Shown piece after piece: positions 40,772-49,104 of a DNA stretch of 56,845 nt; within the stretch, counting starts at the first letter, position 1, and each line of letters starts with the position of its first letter. The position numbers were made by a program, and so were the translations under genes. The stretch is from a virus: positions 1-56,845 of IMG/VR virus record IMGVR_UViG_3300030109_003433. The stretch is one strand, 5' to 3'. A model generated the notes under the pieces. It saw only the letters and a list, made by a program, of their open reading frames with translations. It ran no database searches and was not told the origin of the DNA.

Positions 40772-43233
40772 TGGCGATAGATAAAGCACAAAATCCTTTT
40801 CTGCCTGAGCTTGTGGGACAAGCCGAAGAAGAAAGCATAGATATAGAGATTGTTAATCCTGAAGCTGTATCTATTGAAACAGAAGACGGCGGTGTATTAA
40901 TAGACTTTGATCCAGATAATCCCTTGACTGGAGGAATGAGTCACGAATCTAACTTAGCCTTGTTCATGGAAGAGCGTGACCTGTATGAGCTATCATCAGA
41001 TTTGTTAGGTGCTTACGCGGCAGACAAGGATAGCAGGGCAGATTGGGAAGACTCTTACATGAAGGGTCTTGATCTTTTAGGACTAAAGTTTGAGGATAGG
41101 TCTGTACCTTGGGATGGTGCTTGTGGTGTTTTTCACCCGATGTTATCAGAGGCCGTTGTCAGATTTCAGGCACAAACCATACAGGAAATATATCCAGCTT
41201 CCGGCCCCGTAAAGACTCGTATAGTTGGAAAGTTGTCTGATGAAAAGACAAGCCAGGCACATCGAGTACAGAATTACCTAAACTATCTCATTACAGAAAG
41301 AATGACGGAGTATAGAACAGAGACAGAAAAACTTTTGTTCTCTTTGCCAATAGCAGGCTCCGCCTTTAGAAAAGTTTACTACGATCCAAATATGGCAAGA
41401 CCATGTGCTATGTTTGTTCCAGCAGAAGATTTTGTGGTTAGCTACGGCGCATCTGATCTAACAACATGCGAAAGAGCAACGCATGTTATGAAAAAAACTT
41501 CCAATGAAATCAGGAAGTTACAGGTATCTGGTTTTTATTTGGATGTTGACCTAACTGCTCCAACGCCAGATATAAGCAACATACAGGAAAAGTATAACAG
41601 GCTAACGGGTGACTCAGATAACTACGAGTATGATAATCGTCATACGTTACTTGAGATGCACGTTGATGTTGATCTTAAAGGATTTGAAGATACAGAAAGA
41701 GGAGAGCCTACAGGGATAGGACTTCCTTATGTTATCACTATAGATAAGTCATCGAGTCAGGTATTAGCAATTAGACGCAACTGGCACGAAGATGATCCGA
41801 AGCGATTGCCTAGACAGCATTTTGTTCATTACCAATATTTGCCTGGATTTGGATTTTATGGTTTTGGATTAGTCCACATGATTGGTGGATTATCTAAGTC
41901 TGCTACATCGTTATTAAGACAACTGGTTGATGCAGGCACGTTAGCTAATTTACCAGGTGGACTCAAGGCAAGAGGTCTTAGGATCAAGGGAGATGATACT
42001 CCTATAATGCCAGGCGAGTTCAGGGATGTGGATGTGCCTGGTGGAACAATCAGGGATAACATTACGTTTCTTCCCTACAAAGAACCAAGCAATGTGCTTT
42101 ATTCTTTATTAGCAGACATAGTGACAGAGGGAAGAAGATTTGCTTCAGCCGCAGATGTGAAAGCCTCAGACATCAATGGCGAGGCACCTGTTGGCACTAC
42201 GCTGGCAATACTGGAAAGAGAAATGAAGGTGATGAGCGCAGTGCAAGCGCGGGTTCATGCTTCAGTAGGCAAAGAGTTAAAAATACTTTCTAACATAGTA
42301 AGAGATAACGGGCCAGAGTCTTATCCTTATGAGCTTTCTGATGACCCTCTGGTGTCTGAAGATTTCGATGATAGAGTAGATATTATTCCGGTTTCTGATC
42401 CTAATGCAGGCACGATGGCACAAAGAATAATGCAGTACCAGGCGGCATTGCAGTTAGCGACCACGGCACCTCAGATGTATGATATGCCGTTGCTTCATAG
42501 GCAGATGCTTGAGGTGCTTGGCATTCAGGATGCAGACAAGATTGTTCCTTTAGAGGACGACATGAAGCCTGTTGATCCTATTTCTGAAAATATGAACATT
42601 ATTATGGGTGAGCCTGTGAAGGCATTTATTTATCAGGATCATGAGGCACATATCCAGATACACATGTCGGCAACAGAAAATCCACAAATACTTGAATTGA
42701 TGCAAAAGGCTCCAAACGCCAAAGCGGTAGAAGCGGAGTTGTCAGCTCACATCCAAGAACATTTGGCATTTGCCTATAGGCAGAAGATAGAGGAGGAGCT
42801 TGGTGTAGCGTTGCCTCCGCCAAATGAAGCATTGCCAGAAGACATTGAATTACGCATATCAAGATTGGTTGCTCCAGCCGCCGCACAGGTTACAGGAAAA
42901 GCGCAACAAATGGTTCAGGCAGAAGAGAATGCGAAGCGTATGCAAGATCCTGTGGTGCAGATGCAACAGCGTGAGCTTGCTATAGAAGAAGGCAAGGCAA
43001 TGGCTAAAGCTCAGGCAGACATGGCTAGAATACAGCTTGACCTTCAAAAAGCTCAAGAGAAAGCAACGCTTGATAGAGAAAAGATAGACAGTCAAGAAAG
43101 AATAGAATCTGCCAAGATCGGGGCTAAGGTTGCCTCAGATGCGATTCGGCAAGAAGAGATTGATTCCAGGGAAGCCATAGAGGGGGCTAAGATGGGAATG
43201 GATTTAGTAAAAGATTTGATAGAAGATGAGTGA
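40771..43233 (+). CDS. Portal protein
   Basis: 820 aa, a typical size for podovirus portals. DRSVPWDGACGVFHPMLSEA, FQAQTIQEIYPASGPVKT, YLITERMTEYRTETEKLLFS and LPIAGSAFRKVYYDP are recurrent portal blocks (about 110-215). Later GAPVGTTLAILEREMKVMSA-like sequence (EAPVGTTLAILERE) and a long C-terminal coiled coil (about 700-815) that could form the barrel. It forms the dodecameric channel at the packaging vertex. Confidence 0.85.
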   Translation: MAIDKAQNPFLPELVGQAEEESIDIEIVNPEAVSIETEDGGVLIDFDPDNPLTGGMSHESNLALFMEERDLYELSSDLLGAYAADKDSRADWEDSYMKGLDLLGLKFEDRSVPWDGACGVFHPMLSEAVVRFQAQTIQEIYPASGPVKTRIVGKLSDEKTSQAHRVQNYLNYLITERMTEYRTETEKLLFSLPIAGSAFRKVYYDPNMARPCAMFVPAEDFVVSYGASDLTTCERATHVMKKTSNEIRKLQVSGFYLDVDLTAPTPDISNIQEKYNRLTGDSDNYEYDNRHTLLEMHVDVDLKGFEDTERGEPTGIGLPYVITIDKSSSQVLAIRRNWHEDDPKRLPRQHFVHYQYLPGFGFYGFGLVHMIGGLSKSATSLLRQLVDAGTLANLPGGLKARGLRIKGDDTPIMPGEFRDVDVPGGTIRDNITFLPYKEPSNVLYSLLADIVTEGRRFASAADVKASDINGEAPVGTTLAILEREMKVMSAVQARVHASVGKELKILSNIVRDNGPESYPYELSDDPLVSEDFDDRVDIIPVSDPNAGTMAQRIMQYQAALQLATTAPQMYDMPLLHRQMLEVLGIQDADKIVPLEDDMKPVDPISENMNIIMGEPVKAFIYQDHEAHIQIHMSATENPQILELMQKAPNAKAVEAELSAHIQEHLAFAYRQKIEEELGVALPPPNEALPEDIELRISRLVAPAAAQVTGKAQQMVQAEENAKRMQDPVVQMQQRELAIEEGKAMAKAQADMARIQLDLQKAQEKATLDREKIDSQERIESAKIGAKVASDAIRQEEIDSREAIEGAKMGMDLVKDLIEDE

Positions 43234-43426
43234 TCGTCTTTCTGTAAATGCACTAGAGACTCTAAGAGAAGAAATCCGCAAGCAAATGAATGATATGTCG
43301 GATCATATTTCTGGTGGGGGCTGTAGTGATTTCGGTGAATATCAACATTGCACAGGCATTATTAAAGGCTTGGCAGTGGCAGAACGAGAGCTTCTTGATT
43401 TAAATGCAAGAATCGAAGAAGTATAG
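43226..43426 (+). CDS. Small hypothetical protein (66 aa)
   Basis: MSDRLSVNALETLREEIRKQ, then a Cys-containing turn (GGGCSDFGEYQHCTGII) and a helix AVAERELLDLNARIEE. Two helices joined by a loop. The pattern 'C.DF..Y...C(T)GII.G(L)A.AERE(L)L' recurs behind marine phage portals in my memory. Possible portal or packaging cofactor. Confidence 0.6.
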   Translation: MSDRLSVNALETLREEIRKQMNDMSDHISGGGCSDFGEYQHCTGIIKGLAVAERELLDLNARIEEV

Positions 43427-43490
43427 TTTCTCCGCATAGGGCGGTGCAAGGTGGCTCTGGACACCATTTTCCAGTGCAAGAGTAGGTAAC

Positions 43491-43865
43491 ATGGAAGCAG
43501 TAAAAGATATTGATGAGATGGAGCCTGAAAAGGCTCACCAACTACCAAAACCTCAAGGTTATAAGATTCTTATAGCTTTACCTGAACCAGATGAAAAAAC
43601 GGAAGGCGGAATAATAAAGGCAAAACAAACGATATACTTGGAGGAGATCGGGTCTATTGTTGGCTTTGTCATGGCTTTAGGGCCGGACGCTTATGCAGAT
43701 AAAAAACGATTCCCAAGTGGGGCGTACTGTAAAGAAGGCGATTTTATTATCATGCGTTCTTATTCTGGAACGAGAATTAAAATTCATGGTAAAGAGTTTA
43801 GGTTAATCAATGATGACAGCGTTGAGGCTGTGGTCGATGATCCTAGAGGAGTATATAAAGCATGA
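43491..43865 (+). CDS. Phage GroES-like co-chaperonin
   Basis: 124 aa. After an acidic ~20-residue start, GYKILIALPEPDEKTEGGII matches the Cpn10 first strand, GSIVGFVMALGPDAYADKKR resembles the 'G.V.A.G.G' region, and YCKEGDFIIMRSYSGTRIKI plus EFRLINDDSVEAV match the C-terminal strands. The mobile loop would be KAKQTIYLEEIG. Such proteins can replace host GroES for capsid folding, as T4 gp31 does. Its place before the scaffold and capsid genes fits. Confidence 0.75.
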   Translation: MEAVKDIDEMEPEKAHQLPKPQGYKILIALPEPDEKTEGGIIKAKQTIYLEEIGSIVGFVMALGPDAYADKKRFPSGAYCKEGDFIIMRSYSGTRIKIHGKEFRLINDDSVEAVVDDPRGVYKA

Positions 43866-44914
43866 GTGAAGAGCAGGCAGTTGAGCAGACGGAAGCAAGA
43901 ACTTCTTTTGAGGATAAATTTCTGGGAGTTCGGCACAAAATAAATACGAAGCAGGATGAGGTCGTAGAAGAGCCTAATCCTGAATTTGACCTTGAGGTGG
44001 TGGATGACAGACCACCAGAGGATCGCAGACCTCCCAAGAAAGAAGAGGCATCTTCCCAAGAAGATGAAGAAGAGCTTGAAGGGTACAGCGAGAAAGTAAA
44101 GAAGCGCATTAATAAGCTAAAGTACGAGCAACACGAAGAGCGTAGACAGCGTGAAGCGGCTGAGAAAATGCGTGAAGAAGCAGTTCGGGTGGCACAACAA
44201 TATGCCAACCAAAACCAACAGTATCAGCACATTATCCAGAATGGGGAGGCTATGTTAGTCACCCAGATCAAAGATCGTGCGGCTTTAGCTGTTGAGCAGG
44301 CAAAGGCTCAGTATAAAGAAGCCTATGAGTCGGGGGAGACTGATAAGGTAGTGGAAGCTCAAGATGCGTTGTTAAACGCTAATTCTGAGCTTAGGGAAGC
44401 CAATAATTACGAAACTCAGTTTAACCAAAGAAAGCAACAATACGACCAGTATGTGCAGTCTATGGGGCAACAGCCTCAGCAACCAGCACAGCAACCAATG
44501 CAAGAGCCTCAGCAAATGGCTCCTAAGCCGACTGAGAAAGCAACGCAGTGGGCGAAAAACAATCCCTGGTTTGGGGATGAAGAGCATAAAGACATGACTG
44601 CCTTAGCTTACGGAGTTCATGAAAAACTGGTTAAGAATCATGGGTTTGACCCAGATTCTGAAGAATATTTTCAAGAAATAGATCGCACTATGCGGTCTAA
44701 ATTTCCTGAATATTTTGGGGAGGAAGATGGTCAACAAGTGCAGACCCCTTCACCTTCCCGAAGAAGTTCGACGGTAGTAGCACCAGCGTCAAGAAACAAT
44801 GGTGCAAAGCCGCGCAAAGTGAAGTTAACGCAGACCCAGGTGAATCTCGCTAAACGCCTTGGGTTAACCAATGAACAATATGCCAAACAACTCATACAAG
44901 AGGAACTAAGATAA
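43862..44914 (+). CDS. Capsid scaffolding protein
   Basis: 350 aa, highly charged, helical, Gln-rich. EDEEELEGYSEKVKKRINKL followed by EERRQREAAEKMREEAVRVA is the opening of many phage scaffolds; a Gln/Pro linker (about 200-225) precedes WAKNNPWFGDEEHKDMTALA and a basic C-terminal helix (VKLTQTQVNLAKRLGLTNEQ), which usually binds the capsid protein. Position between GroES-like and capsid genes supports the call. Confidence 0.85.
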   Translation: MSEEQAVEQTEARTSFEDKFLGVRHKINTKQDEVVEEPNPEFDLEVVDDRPPEDRRPPKKEEASSQEDEEELEGYSEKVKKRINKLKYEQHEERRQREAAEKMREEAVRVAQQYANQNQQYQHIIQNGEAMLVTQIKDRAALAVEQAKAQYKEAYESGETDKVVEAQDALLNANSELREANNYETQFNQRKQQYDQYVQSMGQQPQQPAQQPMQEPQQMAPKPTEKATQWAKNNPWFGDEEHKDMTALAYGVHEKLVKNHGFDPDSEEYFQEIDRTMRSKFPEYFGEEDGQQVQTPSPSRRSSTVVAPASRNNGAKPRKVKLTQTQVNLAKRLGLTNEQYAKQLIQEELR

Positions 44915-45366
44915 TGGCTGAACAGCGCACCCCAAGGTCTGAGGATGACCGTAAAGTAGAAGAGAGAAGCAGTGATTCATGGGTTCCACCATCCGTTCTC
45001 CCAACCCCTGCCCCGCAGGATGGGTGGGTTTTCAGATGGGTTAGAACCAGCACACTGGGAAATTCAGACAACACCAATGTTTCACAGAAGTTTCGTGAAG
45101 GTTGGCAACCTGTAAGGTCAGAAGATCATCCTGAGCTTCAGGTAATGTCTGATATTGAATCTCGTTTTGAAGGAAACATTGAAATAGGTGGTTTATTGCT
45201 TTGCAAAGCTCCAGAAGAAAAAATGGCGCAAAGGCAAAAGCATTATCAAGATGTTGCCTCACAGCAGATGCAGTCTGTTGACAACAGCTTTATGAAAGAA
45301 AATGATCCGCGTATGCCTCTCCTCAAACCTGATCGAACTACGCGCACCACTTTTGGTCGAGGATAA
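44914..45366 (+). CDS. Conserved head-region protein (150 aa)
   Basis: Acidic/basic mixed N-terminus (RTPRSEDDRKVEERSSDSWV), WVFRWVRTSTLGNSDNTNVS, FREGWQPVRSEDHPEL, IEIGGLLLCKAPEEKMAQRQ, DRTTRTTFGRG end. I recognise the 'W(R)WVRT...D..N...K..EGW.PV...DHPE' family from marine podoviruses; it may be a minor head protein. A weak terminator sits at its stop. Confidence 0.65.
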   Translation: MAEQRTPRSEDDRKVEERSSDSWVPPSVLPTPAPQDGWVFRWVRTSTLGNSDNTNVSQKFREGWQPVRSEDHPELQVMSDIESRFEGNIEIGGLLLCKAPEEKMAQRQKHYQDVASQQMQSVDNSFMKENDPRMPLLKPDRTTRTTFGRG

Positions 45367-45377
45367 ATCCTCTTTTT
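45359..45377 (+). terminator. Weak intrinsic terminator before the capsid module
   Basis: GAGGA-TAAA-TCCTC followed by TTTTT (45373-45377). The 5-bp stem overlaps the stop codon of the upstream gene. It may attenuate rather than stop transcription, as no clear promoter is seen in the 29 bp that follow. Confidence 0.5.
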
Positions 45378-45406
45378 AATAATTTCACATCTTTAGGAGA
45401 TGAGTT

Positions 45407-45985
45407 ATGGCAACTTCAGCCGCCCCTACTGGGGCTGAACCTGTAGGCACGTTAAGTGCTAGCGGTTCTTTTACTGGCAAAGTTCGCCACATTAAAATTG
45501 CAAGTGGTTATAGCACGGCAATTTTTTATGGCGATTTTGTAAAATTAGTTAGCTCTGGAACTGTGGAGAAAGACACAGGAACAACTTCTTTGACACCTGT
45601 TGGTGTCTTTATGGGTTGTTCTTACACAGATCCTAGTACCAGCCAGCTAACATTTAACCAGACCTTTCCCGCAAGCACAGCGGCTTCTGACATCATGGCG
45701 TATGTTCTTGATGATCCGAATGTTCTGATGCGTATGCAAGGAGATGCTACTTTGGCTCAGACTACACTTGGAAACAATGTAGCTGTAGTTCAAACGGCTG
45801 GTTCAACCTCAATTGGTCGCAGTAAGAATGCAGTTGATTCTAGCACTGTGGCTACAACTAACACACTGCCGTTAAGGATCATTGACTTTGTTGATGGCCC
45901 TACTAGCACAGTGGGTGATGCGTTTACAGATGTCATCGTTAAGTTTAACGTAGGACATATATACGTTAACACCACTGGCATATAA
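45407..45985 (+). CDS. Putative head decoration protein
   Basis: 192 aa, TTAGGAG ribosome site. Beta-rich and Thr/Ser/Gly-rich: GSFTGKVRHIKIASGYSTAI, FYGDFVKLVSSGTVEKDTGT, LTPVGVFMGCSYTDP. Small beta proteins directly before the capsid gene are often decoration or stabilising proteins; this assignment is from order and composition. Confidence 0.6.
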   Translation: MATSAAPTGAEPVGTLSASGSFTGKVRHIKIASGYSTAIFYGDFVKLVSSGTVEKDTGTTSLTPVGVFMGCSYTDPSTSQLTFNQTFPASTAASDIMAYVLDDPNVLMRMQGDATLAQTTLGNNVAVVQTAGSTSIGRSKNAVDSSTVATTNTLPLRIIDFVDGPTSTVGDAFTDVIVKFNVGHIYVNTTGI

Positions 45986-45997
45986 GGAGACTGACTA

Positions 45998-46936
45998 ATG
46001 GCTATTTCAAGAGCGCAGATGCTCAAAGAGCTGTTGCCAGGTCTTAATGCCCTGTTCGGCTTAGAGTATGAGAAGTATGAAGATGAGCATACGATGATTT
46101 ATGAAAGTGAATCATCAGATCGTTCATTTGAAGAGGAAGTAAAACTTTCGGGTTTTGCGGCGGCACCTGTTAAAGCTGAGGGAGCGGCAATTAGCTACGA
46201 CTCAGCGCAGGAGTCTTTTACTGCTAGATACAACCACGAAACCATTGCAATGGGATTTTCGATCACTGAAGAAGCTATGGAGGATAACCTCTATGATTCT
46301 TTATCTGCTCGTTACACCAAGGCATTGGCTCGTGGTATGGCGTATACCAAGCAAGTAAAAGCGGCTTTTCCTCTAAACAACGGTTTCACCAACTCATTCC
46401 AGTCTGGTGACGGGGTTAACCTGTTTACTGCATCTGGCGATGGTGTAACTGGTGGTGATGGACACCCGCTTGTAAGCGGCGGCAAGAACAGCAACCGTCC
46501 TGCGACAGCGGCTGATCTTAACGAAACTTCATTAGAAGATGCAGTGATTAACATTGCGGCGTTTACTGATGAGCGTGGACTTTTGATTGCGGCTCGTCCT
46601 AGACGATTAGTTGTTCCGCCTGCGTTGCAATTCGTTGCAACTCGTCTGCTAGATTCGGATTTGCGTACTGCAACAGCAGATAACGACATCAACGCAATCC
46701 GTAATAACGGAGCGATACCAGAAGGCTATTCAGTCAATCATTACTTGACTGACACAAACGCTTTCTTTGTTATCACTGACGTTCCAAATGGAATGAAGCA
46801 CTTTGAGCGTACTTCGCTTGAAACTTCTATGGACGGCGACTTTGACACAGGTAATGTTCGTTATAAAGCTAGAGAGCGGTATAGTTTTGGTGTATCTGAC
46901 CCTCTGGGAATCTATGGTTCTCCAGGTACATCGTAA
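45998..46936 (+). CDS. Major capsid protein
   Basis: 312 aa, strong AAGGAG site. MAISRAQMLKELLPGLNALF followed by FGLEYEKYEDEHTMIYE and the phrase EEVKLSGFAAAPVKAEGAAI are features I associate with HK97-fold capsid proteins of marine podoviruses. Further blocks: IAMGFSITEEAMEDNLYDSL, LIAARPRRLVVPPALQFVAT and RYKARERYSFGVSDPLGIYG. Gene order (scaffold, decoration, capsid) and the strong terminator after it fit high expression. Confidence 0.88.
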   Translation: MAISRAQMLKELLPGLNALFGLEYEKYEDEHTMIYESESSDRSFEEEVKLSGFAAAPVKAEGAAISYDSAQESFTARYNHETIAMGFSITEEAMEDNLYDSLSARYTKALARGMAYTKQVKAAFPLNNGFTNSFQSGDGVNLFTASGDGVTGGDGHPLVSGGKNSNRPATAADLNETSLEDAVINIAAFTDERGLLIAARPRRLVVPPALQFVATRLLDSDLRTATADNDINAIRNNGAIPEGYSVNHYLTDTNAFFVITDVPNGMKHFERTSLETSMDGDFDTGNVRYKARERYSFGVSDPLGIYGSPGTS

Positions 46937-46942
46937 CCCTGC

Positions 46943-46968
46943 GGGGGGCTTTGTCCCCCCATTTTTTT
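46943..46968 (+). terminator. Strong intrinsic terminator after the capsid gene
   Basis: GGGGGG-CTTTGT-CCCCCC with A then T7 (46962-46968), 7 bp after the capsid stop. Immediately downstream an interrupted palindrome GTTCCATGTGGAAC (46969-46982) and a CTGC-GTAA-GCAG hairpin occupy the 100-bp gap; neither has a clear function. Confidence 0.85.
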
Positions 46969-47035
46969 GTTCCATGTGGAACATTTTAATTTCCCTGACT
47001 GCGTAAGCAGACACTAGCCAAGACAGGAGAATATA

Positions 47036-47563
47036 ATGGCTAATACAACTTTTAATGGCCCAGTCCGTTCAGAGAATGGATTTACGGTTATATCCAAAAA
47101 CAGTACAACAGGTACTGTTACAACTGAGTTCACCCTTGACGGAAACGGCTTGCAGGTCACTCCAGTTGCCTTAGCAGATACAACAGCTATTTCGCTAACA
47201 GCAACGGCTCATGGAGGAAGAACCTCTGTAGTTCCTGCTCTTTCAGCTAATTGCACTTTGACTTTGCCTAGTCCCTCTGCTGGTGTTTTCTTTAAGCTGG
47301 TTTACGGTGGTGCGGCAGAAGAGGCAGAAAATCTGATTATTGATACAGGATCAGACACAAACTTCTATCTTGGCGGCATCGTTCATCTTGACTCAAACGC
47401 AGATAATGTTTCTGTATATGCAGATGGAAACTCAAACTCAATCCTGACGTTAACGGATTTTGGTTTGTTTGAGATTAATGTACTGGCAAAAGATTCAACC
47501 AATTGGTATATCTGGGGCTATCAAGAAGGTGCGGATGTTCCTGCCTTCACTGACCAGTCATAA
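47036..47563 (+). CDS. Beta-rich structural protein, fibre/spike-like
   Basis: 175 aa. TTFNGPVRSENGFTVISKNS, then a Thr/Ala-rich beta region and LPSPSAGVFFKLVYGG, FYLGGIVHLDSNADN, LFEINVLAKDSTNWYIWGY. The FNGPV(R)S.NGF start is known to me from cyanophage and marine phage capsid-accessory proteins. Bracketed by two terminators, so perhaps expressed as its own unit. Exact role unknown. Confidence 0.6.
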   Translation: MANTTFNGPVRSENGFTVISKNSTTGTVTTEFTLDGNGLQVTPVALADTTAISLTATAHGGRTSVVPALSANCTLTLPSPSAGVFFKLVYGGAAEEAENLIIDTGSDTNFYLGGIVHLDSNADNVSVYADGNSNSILTLTDFGLFEINVLAKDSTNWYIWGYQEGADVPAFTDQS

Positions 47564-47569
47564 TGACAC

Positions 47570-47593
47570 GGGGGCGAAAGCCCCCCTTTATTT
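47570..47593 (+). terminator. Intrinsic terminator, GAAA tetraloop
   Basis: GGGGGC-GAAA-GCCCCC, then C and TTTATTTT. A 6-bp GC stem with a GNRA loop, 6 bp after the stop of the gene at 47036. Confidence 0.8.
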
Positions 47594-47605
47594 TGGAGAT
47601 ATACA

Positions 47606-48013
47606 ATGGCTGATGCAGTAACCTCTCAGACAATCCAAGATGGCGCACGAAACCTGATTATGAAGTTCACTAATGTTAGTGACGGTTCAGGCGAGTCTGC
47701 TGTTGCAAAAGTAGATGTATCTGCTTTGTCTGCTGATCCAATGACAGGTGCTACATGTACCCGCGTTGCGATTAGCAAAATACAGTTTTCTACAGTCGGC
47801 ATGAGCGTTAAAATAGAATTTGATGCTTCCACTAACGTGTTGGCGGCACACCTGCCAGCAGATTACGCTGACGAATTAGACTTTACCTCTTTTACTGGCA
47901 TACCTAATAATGCTGGTTCTGGTGTCACTGGAGACATCGACTTCACAACAGTCGGTCATAGTAGTGGTGATGCCTACACAGTGGTTTTAACAATGGTGAA
48001 ATCCTATGGCTAA
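47606..48013 (+). CDS. Virion structural protein (135 aa)
   Basis: TTGGAGATATACA site. ADAVTSQTIQDGARNLIMKF, GESAVAKVDVSALSADP, CTRVAISKIQFSTVGMSVKI and DIDFTTVGHSSGDAYTVVLT. All-beta, with the 'D(G)...LIMKFTN.SDG(S)GE..V.KVD(V)S' motif of marine phage virion proteins. Overlaps the next gene by 8 nt. Confidence 0.65.
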   Translation: MADAVTSQTIQDGARNLIMKFTNVSDGSGESAVAKVDVSALSADPMTGATCTRVAISKIQFSTVGMSVKIEFDASTNVLAAHLPADYADELDFTSFTGIPNNAGSGVTGDIDFTTVGHSSGDAYTVVLTMVKSYG

Positions 48014-48398
48014 AAAGCTGGAAATCTTTCAAAATGGGGTGCTACATGCAACTCAGCAACCTGTGTATCAGGTGGGTTTTAAAAACTCAGACGGTACTTA
48101 CACTCCGGTAATATTTGATCTGTTGACCGAAGCTCAGGCAAAAGCCAAGCTGAAAGAAATGGAGAAAGAATACCAGGTGGTTAGAGCGAGGAATGAAAAT
48201 GGTCATTACAGAGCTGATGACCCTGGTACACCTCAAGATGAATCAAGAACTGTCAAAAAGAAAAAAGCCCCAGCAAAGAAATCTCCAGCAAAGAAAGCCC
48301 CAACAAAGAAATCACCAGCAAAGAAAGCACCAGCAAAAAAGACAGCAACAAAGAAAGCTCCTGTTAAAAAGAAAGTTTCTGCAAAGAAAAGGAAATAG
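48006..48398 (+). CDS. Protein with histone H1-like (A/P)KK repeat tail
   Basis: 130 aa. A folded N-terminal part (1-78: FQNGVLHATQQPVYQVGFKN, AKAKLKEMEKEYQVVRARNE) is followed by a C-terminal tail made of KKAPAKK/KKSPAKK/KKAPTKK units (about 82-130, DNA 48258-48386), like bacterial histone H1-like tails. The tail should bind DNA or another polyanion. It sits among head/adaptor genes, suggesting a packaged DNA-binding protein. Confidence 0.65.
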   Translation: MAKKLEIFQNGVLHATQQPVYQVGFKNSDGTYTPVIFDLLTEAQAKAKLKEMEKEYQVVRARNENGHYRADDPGTPQDESRTVKKKKAPAKKSPAKKAPTKKSPAKKAPAKKTATKKAPVKKKVSAKKRK

Positions 48399-48401
48399 AC
48401 T

Positions 48402-49076
48402 ATGGGTATGGGTGGCGCATTACAGCAAGGTTATAATCCGCAAGGAATGTATGATGTGGTTTACAATCCTGAAACAGAAAGTTTTGAGAATATAGGATTT
48501 ACACCTTCTGACAGACCTGCTATTCAATCCACCCCAGCAGGAGGCCCATCGAAAGGTGCGCCACAGCAAGGATACAATCCTTATGGAATGTATGGCAATC
48601 AAGGCGGATTTACTCCATCTGGTCAGCCTAGCGGTTTTGGTCGCTCTCCTTATTCTGTGCAAAATATAATACAAAGAGATAGAATGATGGGAGGTTATAA
48701 CCCTTATTCTATGGGCATGGTTCCTAACTATACCACAACCAGCTATATGAATCCGTATAGCAGTCCTTATTCAAGGTCATACTTTCCTCAGACAACAGGT
48801 TCTTTTTTTAGAAGCAACGCCCCAGCGTATGGGCTTTATGGTCAGCCAGAAACATTTGGAATGCCAGGCCCAGGATACCCAGATCCTTTTAATGTCAACC
48901 CTTATAGTGTTTATAATGTAATGGGAGGCCCAGCAAAAGGTTCGCCACAGCAAGGATATGGCGGCATTGGCATGTACAACCCTTCTTTGAGACCGCCGCC
49001 ACCACAAATGGGTGGAAAAGGCGGAGGACAGATACAACAAGGTTACAATCCGTATGCAATGTATGATCCAACATAA
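48402..49076 (+). CDS. Tyr/Gly/Pro-rich repeat protein
   Basis: 224 aa of low complexity. About five copies of a QQGYNP(Y/Q)(G/A)MY-like unit are visible: LQQGYNPQGMYD, PQQGYNPYGMYG, GGYNPYSMG, PQQGYGGIGMYN and QQGYNPYAMYD at the very end. No charged core or membrane helix. The composition is prion-like/adhesive and may self-associate. Located between the H1-like protein and the adaptor gene; function unknown. Confidence 0.6.
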   Translation: MGMGGALQQGYNPQGMYDVVYNPETESFENIGFTPSDRPAIQSTPAGGPSKGAPQQGYNPYGMYGNQGGFTPSGQPSGFGRSPYSVQNIIQRDRMMGGYNPYSMGMVPNYTTTSYMNPYSSPYSRSYFPQTTGSFFRSNAPAYGLYGQPETFGMPGPGYPDPFNVNPYSVYNVMGGPAKGSPQQGYGGIGMYNPSLRPPPPQMGGKGGGQIQQGYNPYAMYDPT

Positions 49077-49104
49077 GAACCGCCCAGGCTTAAAGGAAAA
49101 ATAA

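Noticed and set aside
43843-44208. 121-codon Ser/Leu-rich minus-strand frame
   Set aside because: Mirror image of the charged scaffold gene; composition is that of an antisense shadow.
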